A DNA stretch of 64,000 bases from an uncultured Paracoccaceae bacterium (GTDB taxonomy: Bacteria > Pseudomonadota > Alphaproteobacteria > Rhodobacterales > Rhodobacteraceae), in assembly GCA_947500055.1 (NCBI GenBank), contig CANMQO010000006.1, forward strand, positions 248,001 through 312,000, read 5' to 3'. The translations under genes were made by a program, and so were the position numbers. Position 1 is the first letter of the stretch; every line of letters starts with the position of its first letter. The notes beneath the pieces are model-generated. The model saw only the letters and a list, made by a program, of their open reading frames with translations. It did no database searches and had not been told where the DNA came from. Positions 16,927 through 25,257 of the stretch are shown here, piece by piece.

Positions 16927-18066
16927 TTACTGCGACAGGCTGACCCAGAACTGACCTTCGGTTTCAAATGGCATGAATTCTTCATGCAGTTTGGCAAACG
17001 TGGCGTCGGGATCAAGATCCGCAAAGGCGTCAGGGTGCAGCCATTTCGCCAGTTGCTGGATGGCGATGAAATGGTAGGGGCTGTTGTAGAACTGGTGGTA
17101 GATTGAGTGCATCCGCCCCTGCTGTACGGCGCGCAGATCCTTGAAGCCGTTACGCTCTGACAAAGCCAGCAATCGTGCTTTATTATCGATCGGGTCAGCG
17201 TTGTAGCCAAGCAATGTCGCCGCAACCTCTGGCCTTGCTTCGGCCCAATTTGCTCCCGTGCCAAGCAGCACATCGGGATCTGCCGCGATTACCCCTTCTA
17301 GACTAACCTCCGAACTGAAGCCCGAGAACTTTTCGGACCCGTAATTGCGGCCCCCGGCCAGTTCAATGAAGCGGCCGTAATTGTAGCTGCCGAAGGTGTT
17401 GCAACAAAATTCGGGGTTCCAGCCCGCCGCATTTTCCATGAAGACGAGCGGTTTTTCATCCACCGGGAGGGCTTGGACAACATTGGTGACTTTCCGCATC
17501 TCAGCGACATAAAAATCGATGAACGCAGCGGCGCGGGCCTCTTCCTCCAAAAGTCGGCCCAGCAACAGCATCGAAGGGATTGCATTCGCCGTGGGGTCGC
17601 GGCGGAAGTCGATGAAAACAACCGGGACGCCTGCCGCGTCCAGTTTTTCGATCAACCCGGTTTCTTCGGCTTTGAACAGGTTGCCAAGGTCAAGGATGAG
17701 CAGGTCTGCGTTGTTTTCGATCACCGCTTCGATACTGAAGTCGCCTGCGTATGGGCTTCCAAAATTCACCAACCGGGCGGTGTCTTCGGGAAACGCGGTT
17801 TCGAATTTTCTGAAGGCATCGGGATCATAAAGGATCAGATCATCTTTCCACCCGATGATATGTTCAAATGGATCGTCCGTCGCCAGTGGGGCGACTGCAT
17901 ACATCATCCTGCCTTCGCCAAGAATGATCCGGGTTGGTGCGTCGGGCAACGTGACTTCGCGACCCGCAATATCCGTTACGGTCATCGGATCGGCCATGGC
18001 CGGGTTAGCCAATGCTAAAACCGCCAATGTGGCGTAAGTTGCTGTTTTAATGAAATTATGGCGCAT
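16927..18066 (-). CDS. Class III periplasmic substrate-binding protein (iron chelate)
   Basis: A 379-residue secreted binding protein. The Sec signal (MRHNFIKTATYATLAVLALA, cleaved after AMA) precedes the FecB/BtuF-type opening DPMTVTDIAGREVTLPDAP. Vicinal cysteines (EFCCNTF) and several Tyr/His residues occur late in the sequence. The long linker helix and the two lobes typical of the class fit the length. It is first in the importer operon; its promoter region is shared with the hemP-imelysin operon and contains three iron-type operators. The ligand may be a siderophore, heme or citrate complex. Confidence 0.83.
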   Translation of the reverse strand: MRHNFIKTATYATLAVLALANPAMADPMTVTDIAGREVTLPDAPTRIILGEGRMMYAVAPLATDDPFEHIIGWKDDLILYDPDAFRKFETAFPEDTARLVNFGSPYAGDFSIEAVIENNADLLILDLGNLFKAEETGLIEKLDAAGVPVVFIDFRRDPTANAIPSMLLLGRLLEEEARAAAFIDFYVAEMRKVTNVVQALPVDEKPLVFMENAAGWNPEFCCNTFGSYNYGRFIELAGGRNYGSEKFSGFSSEVSLEGVIAADPDVLLGTGANWAEARPEVAATLLGYNADPIDNKARLLALSERNGFKDLRAVQQGRMHSIYHQFYNSPYHFIAIQQLAKWLHPDAFADLDPDATFAKLHEEFMPFETEGQFWVSLSQ

Positions 18067-18143
18067 GTCAGGGTCACTTTCCTAAGACGTTTCGCGGGGG
18101 AATCGCTGGGAAATCCTGGCTGCTGACCGTTGCATCTTATATC

Positions 18144-18221
18144 TGATAAAAAGAGTCAACAAAACAATTTTATATCTGACTAAAAAAGTCAGATTGACTT
18201 ATCTGATTAAATTACTCAGAT
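18144..18221. promoter_or_regulatory. Three TGA-N9-TCA iron-responsive operators (IRO/Iron-Rhodo-box type)
   Basis: Three copies of TGA-N9-TCA occur in the divergent region: 18144-18158, 18177-18191 and 18204-18218. The second is a near-perfect 21-bp palindrome (18174-18194), and the third is extended by ATC/GAT on both sides (18201-18221). Centres are 33 and 27 bp apart. TGA-N9-TCA is the published core of the RirA iron-responsive operator; related iron boxes are known in Rhodobacterales. Both flanking operons are iron-related, so iron repression is likely. The actual regulator (RirA, IscR or another Rrf2 protein) is inferred. Confidence 0.75.
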
Positions 18222-18293
18222 TTATGCCAATATCCAGCCACCCCACCAAACACTGGGCAAGCCCGAAAATCGTCAGATGAAAGGACTTCCAAG

Positions 18294-18470
18294 ATGAGAG
18301 ACCCAGTGGACCATTTGAAAGACCGAACCCGTGAACGTCGCATCCCGCGCCCTGACCGATCCGAAGTGGCAGACATCTGCCTTCAGTCAGGACCGACAGA
18401 AGGCCTCAGCATGGAATGGGTGTTTGACCGCTTTGATCAAAGCAACCGCCAAGTCGAGGGGCGCACATGA
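18294..18470 (+). CDS. Small conserved-context protein, first gene of the iron operon
   Basis: A 58-residue basic/acidic protein (opening MRDPVDHLKDRTRERRIP, ending RQVEGRT) with no signal peptide or membrane segment and one cysteine. No family is recognised. Support comes from its ATG just after the iron operators and from its TGA overlapping the hemP ATG (ATGA at 18467), which indicates translational coupling. It may be a leader or an adaptor peptide; function unknown. Confidence 0.6.
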   Translation: MRDPVDHLKDRTRERRIPRPDRSEVADICLQSGPTEGLSMEWVFDRFDQSNRQVEGRT

Positions 18471-18637
18471 TGTCATATCATTCCGCCAGAGAAACGCTGA
18501 AGCCCGCGCCGGCACCCCTGCCAACCTATTCGGCCGAGGATCTGACAAAGGGCGCGGATCAGGCACATATCGTGCTTCGCGATCAGATTTATACCCTGCG
18601 GATTACCCGTGCAGGCAAGTTGATCCTGACAAAATGA
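18467..18637 (+). CDS. hemP: Hemin uptake protein HemP
   Basis: A 56-residue protein whose C-terminal half matches HemP: HIVLRDQIYTLRITRAGK followed by LILTK at the very end. HemP proteins are small, iron-regulated and found at the front of heme/siderophore uptake operons; in some proteobacteria HemP acts as an activator of heme-receptor genes. The start ATG overlaps the preceding stop, and a second ATG follows at once (18470). Its own stop overlaps the next start (ATGA at 18634). Confidence 0.85.
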   Translation: MMSYHSARETLKPAPAPLPTYSAEDLTKGADQAHIVLRDQIYTLRITRAGKLILTK

Positions 18638-19122
18638 CAAATGCGCACGAAAACCGCGGCGGCGCGCCTGTTGGATTCATCACCGAACTCGACGGCGTAG
18701 AAGCCGCCGCTGTCATTTATCTGCGCCTTTGGTGCAATGGCCCGGAAGATCAGGCCAACGTGTGGCAGGATTTCGCATCCGGTCTGGGTGCGGTTGACGG
18801 TCGCAAGGCGCTCAAGACATTCGAAGAGCTGTGCCGCACGTGTTCGCAATATGGGCGCCGCCCATTGATGCGGCATGCTGTCGATTGCAAATGCATCGGT
18901 GCGGATGAAGCCTGCTTTGCCAATTTCATCTCAAATGCCGCTTTTGGTGACCGCGACGACGCGATGCTGATCGCCACCCTGATTGTACGCCCGGATGTGG
19001 CCCCGATGATCACATCACTGGCCGCCGACTTTGGTCTGGCGCTCAAACGCATGAACCTTTGTGCCCCCAGAAACATGCCGGGCGCACCGATTTATCAATC
19101 CCAACCAACGACCATCCACTAA
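18634..19122 (+). CDS. Cysteine-rich uncharacterised protein of the iron operon
   Basis: A 162-residue soluble protein without a signal peptide. It is rich in possible metal ligands: Cys34, Cys67 and Cys70 (CRTC), His81, Cys85 and Cys87 (CKC), Cys94, Cys143. The segment DCKCIGADEACFANFI and the following GDRDDAMLIATLIVRP look like a conserved core. ATG 18634 overlaps the hemP stop by 4 bp and is preferred to the longer open frame starting at 18331, which would run through hemP. Position suggests a role in cytoplasmic iron, heme or Fe-S handling. No family can be named with confidence. Confidence 0.75.
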   Translation: MTNAHENRGGAPVGFITELDGVEAAAVIYLRLWCNGPEDQANVWQDFASGLGAVDGRKALKTFEELCRTCSQYGRRPLMRHAVDCKCIGADEACFANFISNAAFGDRDDAMLIATLIVRPDVAPMITSLAADFGLALKRMNLCAPRNMPGAPIYQSQPTTIH

Positions 19123-19133
19123 CAGGACACTTC

Positions 19134-20396
19134 ATGAAAAACACTCTCCTCTCCTCTTCGGCGCTGCTTGTCGCGTTCGCGACGCCCGCGCTTGCTGTTG
19201 AAAAATCGGAGGTGCTGGATACCTACGCCGACATCGCCGCCGCAAAATACGAAGACAGTCTTGTGACGGCGCAAACATTGCAATCGGCTGTGAATGCGCT
19301 GGTGGCCAATCCATCCGCAGAAGCGCTCCAGGCCGCGAAAGATGCATGGCTTGCCGCCCGCGTGCCATACCAGCAGACCGAAGTATATCGCTTTGGGAAC
19401 GCAATCGTTGATGACTGGGAAGGCAAGGTAAACGCCTGGCCCCTTGATGAAGGTCTTATCGATTATGTGGATGCATCCTATGGCGGCCCATCGGATGAAA
19501 ACGAATTTGCGGCACTGAACGTTGTCGCCAACCCAACATTCACCCTTTCGGGTAATGCGGTTGATGCGACTGACATCACCCCCACCCTTCTGGCTGAAAC
19601 CCTACATGAGGCCGACGGTATTGAGGCCAATGTCGCCACCGGTTACCACGCCATTGAATTCCTGCTGTGGGGTCAGGATCTGAACGGCCATGAAAGCGGT
19701 GCTGGCAACCGCCCCTGGACCGACTACGCGGCCGGTGACGCATGCACCAATGACAATTGCGGCCGCAGGGCAGATTATCTGGTCGCCGCGACGGACCTGC
19801 TTGTGTCCGATCTTGAATGGATGTCCGCCCAATGGGTTGATGGCGGCGCGGCCCGCACTGCGTTGACCGCGAACACGGATGCAGGTCTTGCTGCAATTCT
19901 GACCGGTATGGGATCGCTTTCCTATGGTGAGCAGGCTGGCGAGCGGATGCGCCTTGGCCTGATGCTGAACGACCCCGAGGAAGAGCATTCCTGCTTTGCC
20001 GATAATACACATAACGACCACTACTTTGACGGGCTTGGCGTCCAGAATGTTTATCTTGGCGAATATGTTCGCGCTGATGGCACACTTGTGTCCGGTCCGT
20101 CCTTGTCGGATCTGGTATCGGCCGCCGACGCGTCGCTTGACGCCGAAATGCAAGGCAAGCTGAGTACGACAATGATGTCCCTGGCCCGCATCAAGACTGC
20201 GGCAGAGGCAGGGTTTGCATATGACCAGATGCTGGAACGCGGCAATGCTTCGGGTGAAGCGCTGGTCATGGGCGGCGTCAATGGCCTGATTGATCAAACC
20301 CGTTCGATCGAACGCGTCGTTTCGACCCTTGGTCTGGACCAGATCGCATTTGAAGGGTCGGACAGCCTCGACGATCCGGAAGCCGTTTTTCAGTAA
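19134..20396 (+). CDS. irpA: Imelysin-family iron-regulated periplasmic protein (IrpA type)
   Basis: A 420-residue protein with a Sec signal peptide (MKNTLLSSSALLVAFATPALA) and an imelysin (peptidase M75 / insulin-cleaving protein) domain. The family motif GxHxxE is intact as GYHAIE, Gly170-His172-Glu175. Related imelysin-like proteins are iron-regulated and thought to bind iron in the periplasm; no peptidase activity is assumed here. A Cys-rich insert (DACTNDNCGRR) and DPEEEHSCFADNTHND occur later. It follows the Cys-rich protein by 11 bp. Confidence 0.87.
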   Translation: MKNTLLSSSALLVAFATPALAVEKSEVLDTYADIAAAKYEDSLVTAQTLQSAVNALVANPSAEALQAAKDAWLAARVPYQQTEVYRFGNAIVDDWEGKVNAWPLDEGLIDYVDASYGGPSDENEFAALNVVANPTFTLSGNAVDATDITPTLLAETLHEADGIEANVATGYHAIEFLLWGQDLNGHESGAGNRPWTDYAAGDACTNDNCGRRADYLVAATDLLVSDLEWMSAQWVDGGAARTALTANTDAGLAAILTGMGSLSYGEQAGERMRLGLMLNDPEEEHSCFADNTHNDHYFDGLGVQNVYLGEYVRADGTLVSGPSLSDLVSAADASLDAEMQGKLSTTMMSLARIKTAAEAGFAYDQMLERGNASGEALVMGGVNGLIDQTRSIERVVSTLGLDQIAFEGSDSLDDPEAVFQ

Positions 20397-20448
20397 ACCG
20401 TTCCGTCTCCGGTCTTGTCATCCTGCCAAAACACCAGGTCTGTATAAA

Positions 20449-20715
20449 ATGATTGTATGTCATTGCCAGAACATCACTGACCACGACATCAACACGGCCG
20501 TCAACTGGATGCGGGCGTCGGATGACAAGACCATTATCACCCCAGGCAAGGTCTATCGCGCATTGGGCAAGGCAGCGGATTGCGGTGGCTGTATGCCGCT
20601 ATTCCTGTCCACCATGCGTGGTAACGAAAATCTGGAAGTCCCCATGCACCTGCGGAATTTGAAACCCGCAGCAACACAGGAAACCCACCATGAACGGCGA
20701 CAAGAAAGTCATTGA
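20449..20715 (+). CDS. bfd: Bacterioferritin-associated ferredoxin
   Basis: An 88-residue BFD-like [2Fe-2S] protein. The ligands are visible as Cys4 and Cys6 ([10 protein letters not shown]) and the later CGGC motif (DCGGCMPLF), the normal Bfd spacing. Bfd binds bacterioferritin and reduces its core so that iron can be released. ATG 20449 begins directly with the conserved sequence; the longer frame overlaps the imelysin gene. The C-terminal tail ([14 protein letters not shown]) arises because the gene overlaps bfr by 26 bp in another frame. Confidence 0.88.
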   Translation: MIVCHCQNITDHDINTAVNWMRASDDKTIITPGKVYRALGKAADCGGCMPLFLSTMRGNENLEVPMHLRNLKPAATQETHHERRQESH

Positions 20716-21175
20716 ATACCTAAACGATGCTTTGCGCAGCGAACTGACAGCCGTCAGCCAGTACTGGCTGCACTACCGTATGCAGGAGGATTGGGGCCTT
20801 GGTCACATGGCCAGGAAATCCCGTGAAGAAAGCATCGAAGAGATGAACCATGCCGATAAGATCATTGGCCGCATCCTTTTTCTCGGCGGCCATCCCAACC
20901 TGCAAAAACTGGACCCGCTGCGTATTGGACAGACGCCGAAAGAGACGCTGGAATGCGATTTGGCCGCAGAACACGGCGCACGGGATCTGTATATGGAGGC
21001 CCGCAAGCATTGCGAAGCTGTTGGCGATTTTGTCACCAAGAACATCTTTGAAGAACTGCTGACCGACGAAGAAGGCCATATCGACTTTCTTGAAACGCAA
21101 CTCGACCTCGTGGCCAAACTCGGTGAAGAAAAATATGCGCAGCTTAATGCATCAAAAATGGACGAAGCCGAGTAA
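20690..21175 (+). CDS. bfr: Bacterioferritin
   Basis: A 161-residue bacterioferritin, the usual length. The ferroxidase ligands are all present: Glu18, Glu51, His54, Glu94, Glu127 and His130, together with Met52, the heme-ligating methionine. It stores iron as a ferric mineral in a 24-subunit cage and is the partner of the upstream Bfd. The start lies inside bfd and the end overlaps the next gene by 29 bp. Confidence 0.93.
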   Translation: MNGDKKVIEYLNDALRSELTAVSQYWLHYRMQEDWGLGHMARKSREESIEEMNHADKIIGRILFLGGHPNLQKLDPLRIGQTPKETLECDLAAEHGARDLYMEARKHCEAVGDFVTKNIFEELLTDEEGHIDFLETQLDLVAKLGEEKYAQLNASKMDEAE

Positions 21176-22700
21176 TTTTGCGTGGGTCATCCTTGCGGCG
21201 GGCACCGTTGCTTGGGCTGATCAGGCAGTCGAGGCCCCGGTTTGGGACCTCGGTGACCCGCATCTGAACGTCGTGCCACGCACGGCTGAAGAGGCCGCCC
21301 GCATTGCAGCGGTCACCGCAATTACAACCGATTTCACTGCCCCGCATCGTTTTGAGGAAAAATCTGCGGGTGCGGCAACTGTGCGGGTGATTGCATCGGC
21401 TGACGCCTTTTCCAAACCATCGGGAAACATCACGTTTGAGGATGAGCTGGACTTCAAGGTCGGTAACGGTCTGTTTCGCAAGCTTTGGGTGTCATCGCCT
21501 TCATCAACGCTCGCCTCCGACGGGCTGGGGCCGATTTATAACGCCAGATCCTGCCAACGGTGTCACATCAAGGACGGGCGCGGCCATCCACCGGAAAACG
21601 ACGGTGATAACGCGATCTCCATGTTCCTGCGGGTCTCAATCCCGGGCCCGAAAGATGCAGCAATTGCCGAGATCAACGATTACATCGCGACGCTGCCGGA
21701 CCCGACTTACGGCACCCAGTTGCAGGATTTTGCGGTGCAGGGACACACATCCGAATACCGGCTTGGCATCACCTATGTCGAAGACGTCGTGCGCCTGCCC
21801 GACGGCACCGAGGTTGCGCTGCGCCACCCGACATATGACGCGGCCGATCTGGGCTATGGGCCACTGCACCCTGACGCGATGCTGAGCCCGCGTGTCGCAC
21901 CCCAGATGATCGGTCTTGGTTTGCTGGAGGCGATACCGGCCGCAGATATTCTCACCAATGCAGACCCGGATGATCATGATGGTGACGGCATTTCAGGGCG
22001 CCCGAATGTCGTCTGGTCAGTGGAATTCGATCAACCCATGCTGGGCCGCTTTGGCCTCAAAGCGGGTAACCCCACCATTCGTCAGCAATCGGCAGGAGCG
22101 TTTGCTGGCGACATCGGCATTTCGAACCCATTGTTTCCCGCGGGTGCTGGCGAATGCACCACGACACAGACTGTCTGCCAGGATGCAATTCACGGTGACG
22201 GCGATGATCGGGGCACAGAAATTGACGCCGAAGGGCTGGACCTCGTCACCTTCTATAGCCGCAATCTTGGTGTTCCGGCGCGCCGCGATGTTGATGATCC
22301 GCAGGTGCTTCGCGGGAAAGAGATCTTTTACACAACCGGTTGTACCTCTTGCCATACCCCGAGCTTTGTGACCCACAGGCTCGAGGGCCAGCCGGAGCAG
22401 AGTTTTCAGCTGATCTGGCCTTACTCCGATCTGCTTTTGCACGATATGGGGCCCGGGCTTGCGGACAACCGGCCCGAAGCGCGGGCCACGGGTCGGGAAT
22501 GGCGTACCCCACCGCTTTGGGGTATTGGTCTGACGGAGCAAGTCAGCGGGCATACCTATTTTCTGCATGACGGGCGCGCGAGATCGCTCTTGGAGGCGGT
22601 CTTGTGGCATGGAGGAGAGGCACAACCCCAGCGCGATGCCGTTGCCGGGATGTCCACGGCAGACCGTGACGCCCTTATCGCTTTTTTGGAGAGCCTATGA
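21147..22700 (+). CDS. Di-heme oxidoreductase (DHOR/DUF1111 family), periplasmic
   Basis: About 517 residues with a likely signal segment ([14 protein letters not shown]) and two c-type heme motifs, CQRCH at 136-140 and CTSCH at 399-403. A calcium-like acidic loop ([12 protein letters not shown]) precedes the second. It matches the DHOR family, often annotated as thiol oxidoreductase, which is commonly found with imelysins. A ferric-reductase or ferrous-oxidase step during periplasmic iron handling is a reasonable inference. ATG 21147 lies inside bfr; ATG 21090 is also open but would lengthen the segment before the signal. Confidence 0.83.
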   Translation: MHQKWTKPSNFAWVILAAGTVAWADQAVEAPVWDLGDPHLNVVPRTAEEAARIAAVTAITTDFTAPHRFEEKSAGAATVRVIASADAFSKPSGNITFEDELDFKVGNGLFRKLWVSSPSSTLASDGLGPIYNARSCQRCHIKDGRGHPPENDGDNAISMFLRVSIPGPKDAAIAEINDYIATLPDPTYGTQLQDFAVQGHTSEYRLGITYVEDVVRLPDGTEVALRHPTYDAADLGYGPLHPDAMLSPRVAPQMIGLGLLEAIPAADILTNADPDDHDGDGISGRPNVVWSVEFDQPMLGRFGLKAGNPTIRQQSAGAFAGDIGISNPLFPAGAGECTTTQTVCQDAIHGDGDDRGTEIDAEGLDLVTFYSRNLGVPARRDVDDPQVLRGKEIFYTTGCTSCHTPSFVTHRLEGQPEQSFQLIWPYSDLLLHDMGPGLADNRPEARATGREWRTPPLWGIGLTEQVSGHTYFLHDGRARSLLEAVLWHGGEAQPQRDAVAGMSTADRDALIAFLESL

Positions 22701-23713
22701 AACCGATCAGAATGGCCATTGCATTGCTGGCTCTGCCGGGAATTGCGGCGGCCGACCCAATGGACCGCGTGATCGATGATACGATCGATATGCATATCCT
22801 TCCAAGGTTCGCCGCCTTGAATGACCTTACGCAAACCCTTGCCGATGTCGCCGCCGAGGATTGCGATCCAGATGCGGTCGCACTGCGATCAGCCTATGGG
22901 GACGCTTTTGACGCGTGGATATCGGCAAGCCACCTGAGGTTCGGACCGACCGAGGCGAACGACCGCGCCTTCGCATTAGCGTTTTGGCCCGATAGCCGCG
23001 GCGCAACCCCGCGGGCCCTGAAAAGCCTGATCGCGGAGCAGGATCCCGTCGTGGCGTCCGCCGATGCGTTCCGTCAGGTATCGATTGCGGCCCGTGGTTT
23101 CTATGCAATGGAATTCCTGCTGTTTGACGACACGCTGAAACAGGCCGGTGACCCGCAATATCACTGCAACCTTATCCAGACGATGAGCACCGATATCGCG
23201 CTGACGTCACACAATATTTTCGAGGAATGGCAATCTGAGTTTGCCATCACATTGCGGGAACCATTGCCTGCGGGTGTTTACCGCAGCAATGACGAAGTTC
23301 TGCAAGAACTGTTCAAGGCTCTTGCAACGGGGCTTCAGTTCACCGCCGACACCCGCCTTGGTCGTCCCCTGGGCACATTTGACCGACCGCGCCCGACGCG
23401 ATCGGAAGCACGTCGCTCGGAGCGTTCGGCACGGCACGTAATGCTCAGCCTTACCGCGCTTCGCGACCTCTCCGAGATCCTTGCGCGCGGGGATACGAAG
23501 TTGATGACCTCACTTGATGCCAGCTTTCAGCGGGCCTTGTCACAACTGTCCGAATTGGATGACCCAACATTCGCCAGCGTGTCCAACCCGCAGGCCCGCT
23601 TTAAGGTTGAGGTCATTCAGAATTCAATCGAAGCAATCCGCACCATCGTCCGGGATGAACTGGGGCCCAAACTTGGCGTAGCCGCTGGGTTTAACGCGCT
23701 GGATGGTGACTGA
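22697..23713 (+). CDS. Second imelysin-family protein with altered GxHxxE motif
   Basis: A 338-residue secreted protein (signal [19 protein letters not shown]) of imelysin type. The region equivalent to GxHxxE reads GFYAMEF, with Tyr136 in place of the histidine and Glu139 kept. This resembles the subset of imelysins that accompany DHOR proteins. The start overlaps the DHOR stop by 4 bp (ATGA). It may have a partner or scaffold role rather than the same iron-binding site as the first imelysin. Confidence 0.82.
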   Translation: MKPIRMAIALLALPGIAAADPMDRVIDDTIDMHILPRFAALNDLTQTLADVAAEDCDPDAVALRSAYGDAFDAWISASHLRFGPTEANDRAFALAFWPDSRGATPRALKSLIAEQDPVVASADAFRQVSIAARGFYAMEFLLFDDTLKQAGDPQYHCNLIQTMSTDIALTSHNIFEEWQSEFAITLREPLPAGVYRSNDEVLQELFKALATGLQFTADTRLGRPLGTFDRPRPTRSEARRSERSARHVMLSLTALRDLSEILARGDTKLMTSLDASFQRALSQLSELDDPTFASVSNPQARFKVEVIQNSIEAIRTIVRDELGPKLGVAAGFNALDGD

Positions 23714-24796
23714 ATGAGCGGACCAATCACAGGACGACGCCGGTTTCTTGGTGGATTGCTTGCCGCTGGTCTTCTTCCCAACCCCACTTGGGCAGATGCA
23801 GGATCACCGGCATTCCTGTCTGCGGCAGCAAATCAGGACGGAACATTTATCCTATGCGGGATCAGTGCCGATCTGCAGATCCGTTTTGCGCTTCCATTGC
23901 CAGCGCGTGGTCATGCGGCAGCAGCCCATCCATCACGACCCGAGGCCGTGGCCTTTGCAAGGCGGCCCGGCACTTTCGCGGTTGTCATCGACTGTGTGAC
24001 AGGCGCGCAGAAAGCTGTTTTGACTTGCCCGGAAAGCCGACACTTTTACGGTCATGGCGCATTTTCCGGGGATGGCAGTCTTCTTTTCACCACGGAAAAT
24101 GACTTTGAGGCCGGCGTTGGGCGTATCGGCGTTTGGGATACCCAACAGGGTTACAAGCGTGTCGACGAGTGGCAAAGCGGCGGTATCGGCCCACATGATA
24201 TCAAACGGCTGCCCGGCACAGAAACGCTTGTCGTTGCCAATGGTGGGATTGATACCCATCCTGATACGGGCCGCACGAAGCTGAACATCGCAACAATGCG
24301 GTCAAATCTAGCCTACGTGACTGGCGGTGATGTCCTTGAAGTGGTGGAATCGCCCAGCCATTTGCAAAAGAATTCCATACGTCATTTGGCGGTGGGTCCG
24401 GATGGTAGCGTCGCCCTGGGGATGCAATGGCAGGGCACTGGCGCGGTTCCAGCGCTTGTCGGCACACACAGTCGCGGGCGGGCGCTTACGTTGTTAGAGG
24501 CGCCTGCCAACAACTTGCGTGAGATGGAAGGGTACGTGGGAAGCATCGCTATGTCGCAAAATGGCAGCACGATTGCCGTAACCTCCCCCAGAGGCGGCAT
24601 CTTGCAACGATACGACACGCAATCATCGCGCCTGTGTGATACACAGCGATTGACTGACATATCAGGTGTGGTGGCCACGAACACTGGGTTTGTCTTCACC
24701 ACCGGCACCGGGCTGCTTGTTCGCCTGGCAGATGGGGAGTTCACCCAAGAGAAACAGTCAACAGTGAGCTGGGACAATCATTTGGTCTTGGTTTGA
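23714..24796 (+). CDS. DUF1513-family periplasmic beta-propeller-like protein
   Basis: A 360-residue protein beginning with a twin-arginine signal (GRRRFLGGLLAAGLL, cleavage near TWA), so probably exported folded by Tat. The body has repeated beta-propeller-like segments (GHGAFSGDGSLLFTTEND, GGIGPHDIKRLPGTETLVVANGG). Family members (DUF1513) sit at the end of imelysin-DHOR operons; their biochemical role is unknown. It starts immediately after the preceding stop (TGAATG) and ends the iron operon. Confidence 0.83.
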   Translation: MSGPITGRRRFLGGLLAAGLLPNPTWADAGSPAFLSAAANQDGTFILCGISADLQIRFALPLPARGHAAAAHPSRPEAVAFARRPGTFAVVIDCVTGAQKAVLTCPESRHFYGHGAFSGDGSLLFTTENDFEAGVGRIGVWDTQQGYKRVDEWQSGGIGPHDIKRLPGTETLVVANGGIDTHPDTGRTKLNIATMRSNLAYVTGGDVLEVVESPSHLQKNSIRHLAVGPDGSVALGMQWQGTGAVPALVGTHSRGRALTLLEAPANNLREMEGYVGSIAMSQNGSTIAVTSPRGGILQRYDTQSSRLCDTQRLTDISGVVATNTGFVFTTGTGLLVRLADGEFTQEKQSTVSWDNHLVLV

Positions 24797-24874
24797 CCCC
24801 GGGGCGATAAACCTCGCCAGGCGCATTCGCCAGCGGGCGAGCCGAAGGCGGAACACCACTTACAGATAAATCAA

Positions 24875-24896
24875 CAAAAACAGCCCCATAAGGGGC
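24875..24896 (-). terminator. Rho-independent terminator of tRNA-Ser
   Basis: Read on the minus strand, GCCCC-TTAT-GGGGC is followed by a T-rich run (TGTTTTTGTTG). It lies about 37 bp past the 3' end of the minus-strand tRNA-Ser. It could also lie under the end of the plus-strand iron operon, but the T run is only on the minus strand. Confidence 0.6.
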
Positions 24897-24932
24897 CCAA
24901 CAGCGGCGAATACAATTGAGTGAAAAGGTGGG

Positions 24933-25022
24933 TGGCGGAGACGAAGGGATTCGAACCCTCGAGACAGTTTCCCGCCTACTCCCTTAGCAGGGGAGCGCCT
25001 TCGACCACTCGGCCACGTCTCC
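24933..25022 (-). tRNA. tRNA-Ser (anticodon GCU)
   Basis: A 90-nt class II tRNA on the minus strand. The acceptor stem starts GGAGACG and closes with CGTCTCC-G-CCA, so CCA is encoded. The D region is TGGCCGAGTGG, the anticodon stem-loop CTCCCCTGCTAAGGGAG with GCT at 24986-24988, followed by the long variable arm typical of tRNA-Ser and the T-loop GGTTCGAATCC. It decodes AGC/AGU. Confidence 0.95.
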
Positions 25023-25149
25023 GTCGACCCGTTTAGCGGGGCAAAGAGTGAGGGGCAAGCGCGAAATCACCCATAATCCCTCAATCAACTTCAGTTTTGC
25101 AAACGCGCTGCGGCACAGGCGTGTTCCAGGGCAATGCACCCGCCCCGGG

Positions 25150-25183
25150 AACAAACGAGCCCGCACGATGACGTGCGGGCTCG
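25150..25183 (-). terminator. Strong hairpin terminator downstream of the urate permease
   Basis: Perfect 12-bp arms (25156-25167 and 25172-25183) flank an ATGA/TCAT tetraloop. On the minus strand the hairpin is followed by TTTGTT. It sits about 75 bp after the permease stop at 25258. Confidence 0.7.
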
Positions 25184-25257
25184 AGTGTTGCGGCCATTGC
25201 TCTTTTGCGCAAACTGCGCTGCCAATGCGGATGATTTTCCGCTATGGGCGACCGCCA

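Noticed and set aside
18331-18633. N-terminal extension of the Cys-rich iron protein
   Set aside because: The frame is open but runs out of phase through the 58-aa gene and hemP. HemP is recognisable in its own frame, and the ATGA overlap at 18634 gives a better start.
24933-25022. tRNA-Ser as an integration site for a genomic island
   Set aside because: No integrase or repeated tRNA 3' end was seen on either side, and both flanks hold ordinary metabolic operons.
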